Positions 17,800-25,770 of a stretch of DNA of 64,000 bases are shown here, in pieces. Numbering within the stretch: the first letter of the stretch is position 1; each line of letters begins with the position of its first letter. The DNA comes from Methylophaga sp. (GTDB lineage Bacteria; Pseudomonadota; Gammaproteobacteria; Nitrosococcales; Methylophagaceae). The stretch is taken from NCBI GenBank assembly GCA_002696735.1, contig NZSL01000014.1, forward strand, positions 64,270 to 128,269. Reading direction: 5' to 3'. A program made the position numbers and the translations under genes. The notes below the pieces were generated by a model. It did no database searches. It was not told the origin of the DNA and was given only the letters and a program-made list of their open reading frames with translations.

Positions 17800-19058
17800 G
17801 TAAATCGGCCGTCATTGAAACACAAAGTGGCAAACCCAGCCGACTGTCAAAACTGTATGAAAAAGCTGTTATTGGTCAGCTAGGCAGGATCCAGAAAGGC
17901 TGTATTCATTTACATACAGCAGGTGAAGTTTATGAATTAGGCGATCCACAGGACGATCTATCGATTAGTCTGACCGTTTATGATCGGCGCTTTTTTGAAG
18001 CTGTCGTACAAGGCGGCAGCGTCGGCGCTGCTGAATCGTACATGCAGGGCGACTGGCATTGTAGTGATTTAACTGCATTGGTGAGAATTCTGGTGCGTAA
18101 CCAGTCATTGACTGATGAACTCGAACAGGGCTTTGCCAGAATTACCGGTGCGTTATTAAAAGGCTTTCACTGGCTTAATCGCAATAGCCGAAAAGGTAGC
18201 CGCAAGAATATTGCTGCCCATTACGATTTGGGCAATGAGTTATTTGAGTTGTTTCTGGATAAAGACTGGATGATGTATTCATCCGGCCTGTATTACAGCG
18301 GTACTGAATCTCTTGAAACAGCTCAGCGGCAAAAGCTGGCGAGACTGTGTGACAAGCTGGATTTACAGCCGACAGATCATCTGCTGGAGATTGGTACGGG
18401 TTGGGGAGGTTGTGCGGTATTTGCAGCTCAGCATTATGGTTGCAGAGTCACAACAACGACTATTTCCCGGCAACAATATGATTATGCTGTTCAGCGTGTA
18501 GCAAAAGCGGGTCTCGCTGACAAGATAACAGTATTGCTTGAAGATTACCGTGATCTGCGAGGGCAATATAACAAGCTGATTTCGATTGAAATGGTTGAGG
18601 CGGTGGGGCATCACTATATCGATGACTATTTTCAGCGGTGTGCAGACTTATTAACCCCAGATGGCCTGGCCATCATTCAAGCGATTACGCTGGAAGATCA
18701 CCGTTATGCCCAGGCAGTCAAATCAGTGGATTTTATCAAGCGGTATATTTTCCCGGGCAGCTTTATCCCCAGTGTCACTGTGCTGAGTAATGCTGCTGCC
18801 AAAGCCAAGCTAAAACTCACCAGCCTTGAAGACATTGGCCCAAGTTACGCGATTACTCTGGCCACCTGGCGTGAACGTTTTAACGCTTCTCTGGATAAAG
18901 TTCGCGCCATGGGGTATCCGGATTCATTTATTCGGATGTGGGAGTTTTATCTTTGCTACTGCGAAGGTGGTTTTGCCGAACGCAGTATCAGTGACGTGCA
19001 CTTACTATTCAGTAAAGTCAAAAACCGGCGTGCCCAGTGGTGTCCAGAATATGCCTGA
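17796..19058 (+). CDS. Cyclopropane-fatty-acyl-phospholipid synthase-like methyltransferase
   Basis: A SAM-dependent enzyme of 420 residues that transfers a methyl(ene) group to unsaturated acyl chains of phospholipids. The N-terminal lipid-binding region is about 1-130; the Rossmann domain has LLEIGTGWGGCAVFAA (SAM motif I, about 190-205) and MVEAVGHHYIDDYF. HYDLGNELFELFLDKDWMMYSSG is typical of the CFA synthase family. It lies mid-operon and overlaps DUF1365 by four bases and DUF2878 by eight. It may make cyclopropane or methyl-branched chains; sequence alone does not decide. Confidence 0.88.
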   Translation: MSKSAVIETQSGKPSRLSKLYEKAVIGQLGRIQKGCIHLHTAGEVYELGDPQDDLSISLTVYDRRFFEAVVQGGSVGAAESYMQGDWHCSDLTALVRILVRNQSLTDELEQGFARITGALLKGFHWLNRNSRKGSRKNIAAHYDLGNELFELFLDKDWMMYSSGLYYSGTESLETAQRQKLARLCDKLDLQPTDHLLEIGTGWGGCAVFAAQHYGCRVTTTTISRQQYDYAVQRVAKAGLADKITVLLEDYRDLRGQYNKLISIEMVEAVGHHYIDDYFQRCADLLTPDGLAIIQAITLEDHRYAQAVKSVDFIKRYIFPGSFIPSVTVLSNAAAKAKLKLTSLEDIGPSYAITLATWRERFNASLDKVRAMGYPDSFIRMWEFYLCYCEGGFAERSISDVHLLFSKVKNRRAQWCPEYA

Positions 19059-19593
19059 TCGTCTGACGATAGTTAATTTTTTACTGTTTCAAATCGGTTG
19101 GTTTGTCTGTGTATTAAGCGGGGCCGCGGAGTTGAATTCACCGGCCGTTATTTTTACCGTCGCCCTTTTGATCTTTCATTTTCGTTTTTATCGCTGGAAA
19201 CAGATTGATTACAAACTGGTGCTGGCGGCAATTTTAATCGGTGTCGTGCTGGATTCGAGCTGGTCAGCCTGGAATTTAATGGCTTATCAAGCTCAAACTA
19301 TTGAACCGATTGCACCCTGGTGGATATGGTGTTTATGGATTAATTTTGCGTTAACGCTTAATCACTCGCTGTCATGGTTATTAAGACGACGTGTGATGGC
19401 GGGGATATTTTCTGCGGTTGCAAGTCCTGTTTCCTATTATGCAGGCAGTCATTTAGGTGCACTAGACTGGCTGCAACCAGAAATATTAATCGTAGTACTA
19501 GCCATTAGCTGGGGATTGGCAATTCCATTATTACTGACATTGGCCAATTATTGGCGCAATCAAGAATCAGGAAAACAACATGCTGTGGTTTAG
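19051..19593 (+). CDS. DUF2878 membrane protein
   Basis: A 180-residue, very hydrophobic protein with about five or six membrane helices, starting MPDRLTIVNFLLFQIGWFVC. The frame is open from 18826, but that part lies inside the preceding methyltransferase gene; ATG 19051 overlaps its stop by eight bases and gives the DUF2878 N-terminus. No catalytic motif is evident. Its constant company with CFA-synthase-like genes suggests a role in membrane lipid alteration. The 3' end overlaps DUF1295 by 14 bases. Confidence 0.8.
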   Translation: MPDRLTIVNFLLFQIGWFVCVLSGAAELNSPAVIFTVALLIFHFRFYRWKQIDYKLVLAAILIGVVLDSSWSAWNLMAYQAQTIEPIAPWWIWCLWINFALTLNHSLSWLLRRRVMAGIFSAVASPVSYYAGSHLGALDWLQPEILIVVLAISWGLAIPLLLTLANYWRNQESGKQHAVV

Positions 19594-20344
19594 TCTTTTC
19601 ATTGTATCTTTAATAATGCTGGGCGGTTGGTTTTGGCAAATTCGCAGTAAAAATGCCGGAATTGTCGACGTATTGTGGGCTTTTTCATTAAGTTTTCTGG
19701 CTTTCTTTCATTTGCTGACCAGTGAAGGCTATTTGCCGCTGAGCATTATGGCATCGGGAATCATGCTGCTTTGGTATTTGCGTTTGGGAACACACCTCGC
19801 CCAAAGAGTATTAGGTGAAGATGAAGATGGACGTTATAAATATCTGAGACAGTACTGGGGCGGAAAAACGAATTTTTACCACTTTTTCTTTTTCCAGTTT
19901 CAGGCTTTATTGGCGTGGGGATTTGCCATTCCAGTCTGGTTTATCACTCAGGGACAGATTGAATCTTTAGGGCTCGCTCAATATGCCGGCCTTGCTGTCG
20001 CGATTATTGCTATTGCCGGGGTCACTATAGCGGATAAGCAATTAGCCAATTTCAAAGCTGATCCGAAAAATAAAGGTGAAGTCTGCGAAACAGGCTTGTG
20101 GAATTATTCCAGACATCCGAATTACTTTTTCGAATGGTTACACTGGTTTAGCTATCCCTTAATGGCGATTGGCATAGAACACGCAGCGTGGCTCTGGTTG
20201 GCACCATTAGTGATGTTGTTATTTCTGTATTTCATAACCGGCATACCCTACACCGAACAACACGCGATTCGCAGTCGTGGGGATAAATATCGTCGCTATC
20301 AACAAACAACCAGTGCATTTATTCCCTGGAGGAAAAAAATATGA
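19580..20344 (+). CDS. DUF1295 membrane protein, steroid-reductase-like
   Basis: A 254-residue polytopic membrane protein of the DUF1295 family, related to steroid 5-alpha-reductase C-terminal and isoprenylcysteine methyltransferase folds. The conserved C-terminal part has ETGLWNYSRHPNYFFEWLHW and ITGIPYTEQHAIRSRGDKYR, which contribute the cofactor pocket in relatives. It could reduce a double bond in a modified acyl chain, which is inference. It overlaps DUF2878 and the next methyltransferase (ATGA). Confidence 0.85.
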   Translation: MLWFSLFIVSLIMLGGWFWQIRSKNAGIVDVLWAFSLSFLAFFHLLTSEGYLPLSIMASGIMLLWYLRLGTHLAQRVLGEDEDGRYKYLRQYWGGKTNFYHFFFFQFQALLAWGFAIPVWFITQGQIESLGLAQYAGLAVAIIAIAGVTIADKQLANFKADPKNKGEVCETGLWNYSRHPNYFFEWLHWFSYPLMAIGIEHAAWLWLAPLVMLLFLYFITGIPYTEQHAIRSRGDKYRRYQQTTSAFIPWRKKI

Positions 20345-21375
20345 GCCTGATCACTATCGCTGAAAAAGGCCTAGTGCCTGACATGTTAGTAAGAGTTGGT
20401 ATTCGCAGGCTGCTTAAGCAACGCCTGCAAGATGAAAATGCCTATGATCCGGAAGCCGCCAGTGAAATCAAAAATCAATGCATGGAAATGCTACGAAACA
20501 GTCCGATTGCGATAGAAACCCAGGCGGCTAATGAACAACACTACGAAGTACCAGCTGAATTTTATCAGCTGTCTTTAGGCAAACATCTTAAATACAGCGG
20601 TTGCTGGTGGGATGATTACACCTTATCACTGGATCAGGCCGAAAAGGCTATGCTGGATATTTATCTCGAGCGGGGTGATTTCAAAAACGGGCAGGATATT
20701 CTTGAACTGGGCTGCGGTTGGGGGTCACTGACTTTATATATGGCTGAACGTTTTCCGTATTCACGAATCACTGCTGTATCAAATTCCAATTCGCAACGAG
20801 AATATATTGAAAAGCAAGCGTTTTCCCGCGGATTAACCAATATTCATATCATTACCTGCGATGTCAATAAACTGGAACTGAACACGCAATATGACCGGAT
20901 TGTCTCGATAGAAATGTTCGAACATATGCGTAATTATCAGCAGCTGCTCAACAATGTAAGTTGCTGGCTAAAGTCTGACGGCAAGCTTTTTGTGCATATT
21001 TTCTGTCATCGTAATGTCGTTTATCCTTTCGAAACTGAAGGCGATGATAATTGGATGGGACGCTACTTTTTTACCGGTGGATTGATGCCTTCAGCAGACA
21101 CGTTATTGCATTTTCAGGATGCTCTGCAGATTGAAAAGCAGTGGTTGGTCAATGGTCAGCATTATCAGAAAACAGCTGAAGCCTGGCTGGAAAATACGGA
21201 TAAAAATGCCAGACAGATTAAAGCGTTGTTTGATGAAACCTACGGTAAAGGGGAGGGCGCTATCTGGCTACAGCGATGGCGGTTATTCTTTATGGCCTGT
21301 GCTGAATTATTTGGCTATCGCGATGGAACCGAGTGGTTGGTCACGCATTATTTATTCTCAAAGCGAGTAAACTGA
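20341..21375 (+). CDS. Second CFA-synthase-like SAM methyltransferase
   Basis: A 344-residue SAM-dependent methyltransferase, distinct from the one at 17796. It shows ILELGCGWGSLTLYMAERFP (motif I) and VSIEMFEHMRNYQQLLNNVS, with HYEVPAEFYQLSLGKHLKYS before the core. This subgroup resembles plant coclaurine N-methyltransferase and the bacterial fatty-acid methyltransferases more than classical CFA synthase. With DUF1295 just upstream, a methylate-then-reduce route to branched acyl chains is conceivable. It overlaps DUF1295 by four bases; the kinase gene starts five bases after its stop. Confidence 0.85.
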   Translation: MSLITIAEKGLVPDMLVRVGIRRLLKQRLQDENAYDPEAASEIKNQCMEMLRNSPIAIETQAANEQHYEVPAEFYQLSLGKHLKYSGCWWDDYTLSLDQAEKAMLDIYLERGDFKNGQDILELGCGWGSLTLYMAERFPYSRITAVSNSNSQREYIEKQAFSRGLTNIHIITCDVNKLELNTQYDRIVSIEMFEHMRNYQQLLNNVSCWLKSDGKLFVHIFCHRNVVYPFETEGDDNWMGRYFFTGGLMPSADTLLHFQDALQIEKQWLVNGQHYQKTAEAWLENTDKNARQIKALFDETYGKGEGAIWLQRWRLFFMACAELFGYRDGTEWLVTHYLFSKRVN

Positions 21376-21379
21376 GTCG

Positions 21380-22681
21380 ATGGCTAAATCCAATACCAAT
21401 CTTCATGCCAAGCTGGTTAAAGTCTTTTTAATACAAATTGCATTAATTAGTCTGGTGGCTATCGCCGGAATTTACGCTGCAAAAGCAACCCTTGAAGATG
21501 TATTGGTGCGTGCTGCTCTAGAGGGTGAAGCCCAACATTTCTGGGATATGCGTGCAGAAGATCCGCAGTTTCCATTACCCAACACCATGAACCTAAAAGC
21601 TTACATGGCCGAACGGGACAATTATTCTCAGTTACCACCAGCCTTACAGGAGCTGGGACCAGGCTTGAAACGTGCTGAGCTGGCAGGCCAGCAGCCCATT
21701 GTTTATGTCGAGGACAAAGGTGATCGTCGTCTGTATCTGATTTTTGATGAAGTGAAGGTTTCCCGACTGGCTTTAGTCTTTGGTCTATTACCTCTGGCGA
21801 TGGTTCTAGTTGTGCTTTATCTGCTGGCCTGGATTGCCTATCGACAGTCACATAAGGCAGTTTCACCCATAATGAAACTGTCACGGGCAGTCAACGAAGT
21901 GGACTTTCGGGAGGGTAATTTTCCCCAGTTGGATCTGCATGATTTGAGAAGCATTCCAGATGACGAGGTTTCCAGTCTGGTCCGGGCGTTAGATGAATTT
22001 ACTAACCGGCTGGAAAACTTTGTTGAACGTGAACGGAATTTTACCCGCGACGTCAGTCACGAATTACGTACCCCAATAGCTGTAATCCGTGGAGCATTGG
22101 AGGTGGTTGAACGCAAATATGGCGATCAAGCAGTGACAGAAATGAACCGTATGTATCGCACACTGATGGATATGGAATCGCTGATTGAAACGCTGTTGTT
22201 ATTAGCCAGGGAGCAGGTTGAGGCGTTACCTTTACGTGAAATCACGGTGAATGATTTGATAGCTGCGGAACTGGATAACCTGCGAATGATTCATCACGAT
22301 AAACCGATCACGGTGAATGTGGAAGAGTCGGGTATTTTAGTCGTACTGGCTGCTGAACGAGTGTTACCGATTCTTATTGGTAATCTATTGCGTAATGCCT
22401 TTAATTACACTCTGCGTGGCAATATTACTGTCTCTATCCGATCGGACGGGTTTTCAGTGGCCGATAGTGGAATTGGGATGGACCGGGATCAAATGCAGAA
22501 AGTCTTTAAACCGTTTTTCCGTGCAGATGAGAAGCAACAGACTACGGGGTATGGTATTGGTATGACTATTGTTAAACGGTTATGTAATCGCTATGAATGG
22601 AATCTGCGTTTATCCAGCAAAATGGGCGAGGGGACCGAGGTCAGTGTGCACTTTCCCAAAGCGCAGTTTCGCAGCCGTTAA
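21380..22681 (+). CDS. Sensor histidine kinase
   Basis: A 433-residue inner-membrane kinase. Helix 1 is at about 13-34, the periplasmic sensor at about 35-128, helix 2 at about 130-153, then a HAMP-like linker. The H-box is DVSHELRTP (H227) and the ATPase domain holds LLRNAFNYT and FRADEKQQTTGYGIGM. The periplasmic domain is about 95 residues and acidic. It is the last gene of the lipid operon, with only four bases between it and the methyltransferase, so it probably senses a membrane state. The partner regulator is convergent, with 12 bases between the stops. Confidence 0.9.
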   Translation: MAKSNTNLHAKLVKVFLIQIALISLVAIAGIYAAKATLEDVLVRAALEGEAQHFWDMRAEDPQFPLPNTMNLKAYMAERDNYSQLPPALQELGPGLKRAELAGQQPIVYVEDKGDRRLYLIFDEVKVSRLALVFGLLPLAMVLVVLYLLAWIAYRQSHKAVSPIMKLSRAVNEVDFREGNFPQLDLHDLRSIPDDEVSSLVRALDEFTNRLENFVERERNFTRDVSHELRTPIAVIRGALEVVERKYGDQAVTEMNRMYRTLMDMESLIETLLLLAREQVEALPLREITVNDLIAAELDNLRMIHHDKPITVNVEESGILVVLAAERVLPILIGNLLRNAFNYTLRGNITVSIRSDGFSVADSGIGMDRDQMQKVFKPFFRADEKQQTTGYGIGMTIVKRLCNRYEWNLRLSSKMGEGTEVSVHFPKAQFRSR

Positions 22682-22693
22682 GCTAAATAAGCT

Positions 22694-23392
22694 TTAAAGA
22701 TCTTCTTCTCTGCAAAGCTTATAACCCACACCTGGTAAGGTATGCATTAACTGGTTTTGAAAAGGTTTATCCAGACTTTTCCGCAGGTTATACAAATGAC
22801 TGCGTAACGTATCACTATCGGGTGCATCATCACCCCAGACTTCAGCTTCCAAACGTTCGCGACTGACAATTTTTGGCGATTCGCGCATCAGAATCCGCAA
22901 GATGTGTAACGTTATCGGAGACAGCTTGATAAGCTTATCACCTCGCATAACACGCATGGTATCGAGGTCATAGGTGAGATCGGCTACCGTTAACTTTCCA
23001 CCTTCTAGCTCTCCCCGTTGACGTCTGATCATTGCAATCAGCCTGGCTTCGAGCTCACGCATTTCAAAAGGTTTAATCAAATAATCATCTGCACCCAAAT
23101 CAAAACCGTTCACCTTGTCATTAATGGTGTCACGGGCGGTCAGCATAATGATCGGCGTATGTAGATGCATTTCCTGACGTAATCTGCGGCAGACTTCAAA
23201 GCCATCAATTCCGGGGAGCATGATATCCAGAACGATTGCGTCGTAATGGTGCTCTTCACATAACTGTAATGCGGTAATGCCATCTGTTGCAAAATCAACG
23301 GTAAAACCGCCAACTTCCAGATAATCACCTACATTAGCAGCCAAGTCCCGATGATCTTCAACTATTAATACTGTCGCTGATATTGCTTTCAT
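22694..23392 (-). CDS. OmpR-family response regulator
   Basis: A 232-residue protein with a receiver domain (about 6-120; phosphoacceptor D56 in VLDIMLPG, T in MLTARD, K in LIKPFEM) and a C-terminal winged helix (about 130-228, SDTLRSHLYNLRKSLDKPF). It most probably partners the kinase gene that converges on it. It likely binds phased direct repeats; the TTCACA repeats at 14770-14807 are the best candidates. It has its own promoter in the gap shared with bfd, so regulator and kinase levels may be set separately. Confidence 0.92.
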   Translation of the reverse strand: MKAISATVLIVEDHRDLAANVGDYLEVGGFTVDFATDGITALQLCEEHHYDAIVLDIMLPGIDGFEVCRRLRQEMHLHTPIIMLTARDTINDKVNGFDLGADDYLIKPFEMRELEARLIAMIRRQRGELEGGKLTVADLTYDLDTMRVMRGDKLIKLSPITLHILRILMRESPKIVSRERLEAEVWGDDAPDSDTLRSHLYNLRKSLDKPFQNQLMHTLPGVGYKLCREEDL

Positions 23393-23426
23393 ACTGTTCT
23401 CTTAAGGCCTGTTATAGCTACGTTAC

Positions 23427-23476
23427 GATGTTAACATCCGCATCGCAAGTAGCAATTTTGGGAATTTCTCCCAAAA
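23427..23476. promoter_or_regulatory. Two palindromes in the regulator/bfd divergent gap
   Basis: GATGTTAACATC (23427-23438) is a perfect 12-bp palindrome 35-46 bases before the regulator start. TTTTGGGA (23456-23463) and TCCCAAAA (23469-23476) form a second, 8-bp inverted repeat with spacer ATTTC. Neither is followed by a T-run on either strand, so operators are likelier than terminators. I know no regulator for these motifs. Confidence 0.45.
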
Positions 23477-23491
23477 AATAACAAAAGCCAT

Positions 23492-23520
23492 TTGACTTAA
23501 TAAATAACAATCATTATCAT
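23492..23520 (+). promoter_or_regulatory. bfd promoter with overlapping Fur box
   Basis: TTGACT (23492-23497) and TATCAT (23515-23520) are separated by 17 bases, a good sigma-70 promoter. A Fur-box-like stretch at 23500-23518 overlaps the -10; it matches 14 of 19 positions of the E. coli consensus, with the 3' half AATCATTATC perfect. Iron repression of bfd is therefore expected. Confidence 0.75.
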
Positions 23521-23552
23521 TAACAACACGGTTAACCAATAGGGTTTATTTC

Positions 23553-23771
23553 ATGATAGTTTGTGTTTGCAACAACGTGAATGTCGATAAAGTTAAAGCA
23601 TCTATTGATGCTGGCGCAGACTCGCTGGAAGCTATCCGTGAATGCACTGGTGCTGCCGCAAGCTGTGGTAAATGTCAGTTCAAGGTAAACCGTGTTTTGC
23701 AGCAACATGCCCCACAGCTTAGCGAACAGGATAACTTTCTGGTGGCCCAAACTGTGAACGGTACGCGTTAA
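23553..23771 (+). CDS. bfd: Bacterioferritin-associated ferredoxin
   Basis: A 72-residue [2Fe-2S] protein that reduces iron in bacterioferritin for release. The cluster ligands are visible as CVC near the N-terminus and CGKC about 30 residues later, in the helix-turn-helix Bfd pattern TGAAASCGKCQFKVNRVL. It is preceded by a promoter with a Fur box and followed, 270 bases downstream, by bfr. Length is normal (64-75). The 23772-24043 gap contains a weak TTTGTGGC/GCCAAACAAA hairpin and then the bfr control region. Confidence 0.95.
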   Translation: MIVCVCNNVNVDKVKASIDAGADSLEAIRECTGAAASCGKCQFKVNRVLQQHAPQLSEQDNFLVAQTVNGTR

Positions 23772-23936
23772 CTCTGCGCAGATAGTAGAACCACCTCAAC
23801 TCCAATTCAATCCTGAATATTTCAAAGTCTTATTTCCATAGTTTATTTGTGGCTTTTTGCCAAACAAACAAGTCACTAATTTACTTAGCTTTAATTGCTA
23901 ATTCTTATTTTTCCACCTCGTATGGAACAGAATGTA

Positions 23937-23955
23937 GATGATAATTGTTATCATT
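23937..23955. promoter_or_regulatory. Fur-box-like palindrome upstream of bfr
   Basis: ATGATAATTGTTATCAT (23938-23954) is a perfect inverted repeat of ATGATAA around TTG. The 19-base window agrees with 12 of 19 positions of the E. coli Fur consensus, and the symmetrical GATAA/TTATC pattern is typical. It sits 26 bases before the -35 box of bfr, so it could activate rather than block, or belong to another iron regulator. Confidence 0.6.
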
Positions 23956-23980
23956 TGCCTTTAATATCAATAGCTTATCT

Positions 23981-24008
23981 TTGACATTTATTCTTTATGA
24001 ACGATAAT
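23981..24008 (+). promoter_or_regulatory. bfr promoter
   Basis: A perfect -35 TTGACA (23981-23986) is followed after 16 bases by GATAAT (24003-24008), five of six matches to the -10. The distance to ATG 24044 leaves a leader of about 30 bases. Confidence 0.75.
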
Positions 24009-24043
24009 CGTCTTCATCAGATCCAGGAATAAGGGAGAATCCG

Positions 24044-24523
24044 ATGAAAGGTGATAAAAAAGTTATTGAGCTGTTGAATAAAGTATTAGGTAATGAGCTG
24101 GTAGCCATTAACCAATATTTTCTACATGCCAAAATGTACAAGGACTGGGGTCTGAAAAACCTCTATGAGCATGAATATCATGAATCGATTGATGAAATGA
24201 AACATGCTGATGCCCTGACGGAACGCGTGCTGTTTTTGGAGGGGTTACCGAATCTGCAGGATTTGGGTGCGTTGCGTATCGGTGAAAATACTCGTGAAAT
24301 GCTGGAAGCCGATCTTTCATTAGAACTTGATGCTATACCAGACCTGAAAGAAGGTATTCAATATTGCGAACAGATTGGTGACTACGTTACCCGTGATTTA
24401 TTCAAGAATATTCTCGAATCTGAAGAAGAGCATGTTGACTGGCTGGAAACACAACTCAGCCTGATTGATAAAATGGGTATTGAAAACTTCCATCAGGCAC
24501 AGATTGTTAAAGAAGCCGAATAA
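24044..24523 (+). CDS. bfr: Bacterioferritin
   Basis: Heme-containing 24-mer iron store with ferroxidase activity. The 159 residues begin [20 protein letters not shown] and contain the di-iron ligands in the four-helix bundle: E in [23 protein letters not shown] in [10 protein letters not shown], and [12 protein letters not shown]. Met52 (in DEMKHAD) is the expected heme ligand. Length is the standard 158-160. TAAGGGAGAA precedes the start. Its neighbour bfd encodes its reductant. Confidence 0.97.
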   Translation: MKGDKKVIELLNKVLGNELVAINQYFLHAKMYKDWGLKNLYEHEYHESIDEMKHADALTERVLFLEGLPNLQDLGALRIGENTREMLEADLSLELDAIPDLKEGIQYCEQIGDYVTRDLFKNILESEEEHVDWLETQLSLIDKMGIENFHQAQIVKEAE

Positions 24524-24537
24524 TATTTCATTAACAG

Positions 24538-24572
24538 AAGCCCTTTCAGATTAATTGAAAGGGCTTTTTTTA
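24538..24572 (+). terminator. Strong terminator after bfr
   Basis: AAGCCCTTTCA (24538-24548) pairs perfectly with TGAAAGGGCTT (24556-24566) around GATTAAT, followed by a run of T. A-rich sequence upstream means it may also end the convergent minus-strand gene. Confidence 0.9.
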
Positions 24573-24848
24573 TTAGTTTATCGATGCGTTGGATCCGGTT
24601 TTGGTTAAGCCAATAATCATCTCATTGAAAAGCACTTGATCGCCTTGGCTTTCATAAATGGGTTCATCATCTACCCAAATAAGTTTTTCTCTCGTTAACA
24701 TATCAAATGCTTCTGCCAGACATTTTCTATCGGCAACCGAATCGCCATCAAAATGGGCCACTTTGGAAATCAGGGCTTTTAAATCCATTTGAAAATTATC
24801 CGATAAAAGCAGAATATCAATTAGTTGTTGAGCATACTCCTCACTCAT
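24573..24848 (-). CDS. Small hypothetical protein
   Basis: Not recognised. The 91 residues are acidic and mostly helical, without signal peptide or membrane helix; the middle (ALISKVAHFDGDSVADRKCL and AFDMLTREKLIWVDDEPIYE) looks like a small winged-helix fold, a weak impression only. AGAGGAAATGAA stands directly before the ATG at 24848, so translation is likely. It converges on bfr and shares its terminator. The stop lies immediately after the terminator stem. Confidence 0.6.
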   Translation of the reverse strand: MSEEYAQQLIDILLLSDNFQMDLKALISKVAHFDGDSVADRKCLAEAFDMLTREKLIWVDDEPIYESQGDQVLFNEMIIGLTKTGSNASIN

Positions 24849-24902
24849 TTCATTTCCTCTCGTAAATTAAATTATCGTCATTTTTCCGCAACTGCTTCTG
24901 AT

Positions 24903-24964
24903 CTACTGTCTGTTGATCTTTCATAGTCACAACAGAGGCGGCTATGAAAGATCAACAGACACTA
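24903..24964. repeat. Palindromic MITE-like repeat, copy A (62 bp)
   Basis: A perfect 20-bp inverted repeat, TGTCTGTTGATCTTTCATAG (24907-24926) with its complement at 24942-24961, encloses a 15-base centre. The ends carry CTA. On the minus strand the centre, CCGCCTCTGTTGTGA, equals the left subterminal part of copy C (38036-38050). The copy therefore looks like an internal deletion of a longer parent. Its right-hand CTA supplies the stop codon of the minus-strand lipoprotein gene. Confidence 0.8.
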
Positions 24965-25300
24965 AAGCTCATAGAGACGATCACAGGCCTGATAACCCTT
25001 ACTAAGCAAAATCACATTCTTGTGGACACATTTATCGGCCCACTTTGAATCAGAACCATCTGTTTTAATGGATTTATAAAAAGGTGCGTTTTCGAGATCG
25101 GGATCATCAAAGGTATACACTTCGACATCTTCATTGGCCCATTTGCCAGACCAGGCGTTGGTTGCTCCTACTAATTGGAAATACTGTTGCTGATGTTTTT
25201 CAAAACCAGCAGCTTCCAACTCAGCAAATGTCAGGTTTACATCATTTTGACTGCATGCTGAACAGACTAAAAATACTGAAATTGTTAATTTCCTATGCAT
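24962..25300 (-). CDS. Small putative lipoprotein
   Basis: Not recognised. The 112-residue protein begins MHRKLTISVFLVCSACSQND, a lipoprotein signal with the likely lipidated Cys in SAC (about residue 16). The remainder is soluble, with two more Cys (KCVHKNVILLSKGYQACDR) that could form a disulfide. Its TAG stop (24964-24962) is the terminal trinucleotide of repeat copy A, so the original C-terminus may have been different. Two repeat copies flank the gene. Ribosome-binding sequence AGAGG lies before the ATG. Confidence 0.6.
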   Translation of the reverse strand: MHRKLTISVFLVCSACSQNDVNLTFAELEAAGFEKHQQQYFQLVGATNAWSGKWANEDVEVYTFDDPDLENAPFYKSIKTDGSDSKWADKCVHKNVILLSKGYQACDRLYEL

Positions 25301-25384
25301 AAATACCTCTCCGGATCATTTCTGCAGACAGTTCAGATCCATTTGAGTAAACAGAAGTAAGTTTGGCAAAAAGGGCTTAGTAAA

Positions 25385-25488
25385 CTAGGGTCTGTTGGTA
25401 ATTCATAGCCGCCTCGCATCATTTCCGCCTTGTAGAACGAAAAAATAGCTTCCAGCAGTGGTGACTTTGAAAGATCAACAGATTCTGG
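25385..25488. repeat. Palindromic MITE-like repeat, copy B (about 104 bp)
   Basis: Starts CTAGGGTCTGTTGG and ends AAAGATCAACAGATTCTGG; the arms are degenerate inverted repeats. The interior (25412-25457: CGCATCATTTCCGCCTTGTA and the following AAAAAATAGC) matches the right half of copy C (38212-38259) closely. It resembles copy C with its left and central parts removed. The last few bases at the right are uncertain. Confidence 0.7.
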
Positions 25489-25770
25489 CGATAGATATAG
25501 CGCTATATGTGTTTATGGTGCTTTTTTTTGACTATAACATCTGACAAGCATTATGAAAAATGCGTCTTCAGATTATGCTTAACGGATATTTACAGTGATA
25601 TTTACTTCAGTAATGGAGATGAATAAAGCAAAATGATTAAACGTGAACTATGCATTTTGCTCCTAGCTTCACTATTTCATCGAAAGTTGCCAGTTTGGGA
25701 TAAGTGTCCAAACGATGCTGACCTATAATAATCATGTAATTCACATTACTGACCGAATTAAGGACATTAA
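25489..25770. other. Gap without a gene upstream of the alcohol dehydrogenase
   Basis: No supported reading frame. It contains a perfect 14-bp palindrome ATATAGCGCTATAT (25495-25508) right after repeat copy B, and an 8-bp inverted repeat GCAAAATG/CATTTTGC (25628-25635, 25653-25660). With copy B, this makes a 470-base gene-free stretch from 25301. Confidence 0.5.

Noticed and set aside
18826..19050. N-terminal extension of the DUF2878 frame
   Set aside because: This part lies inside the methyltransferase gene; ATG 19051 gives the family N-terminus and the tight overlap seen throughout the operon.
23456..23476. A terminator between the response regulator and bfd
   Set aside because: The genes are divergent and there is no T-run on either strand after the stem, so it is listed only as a possible operator.
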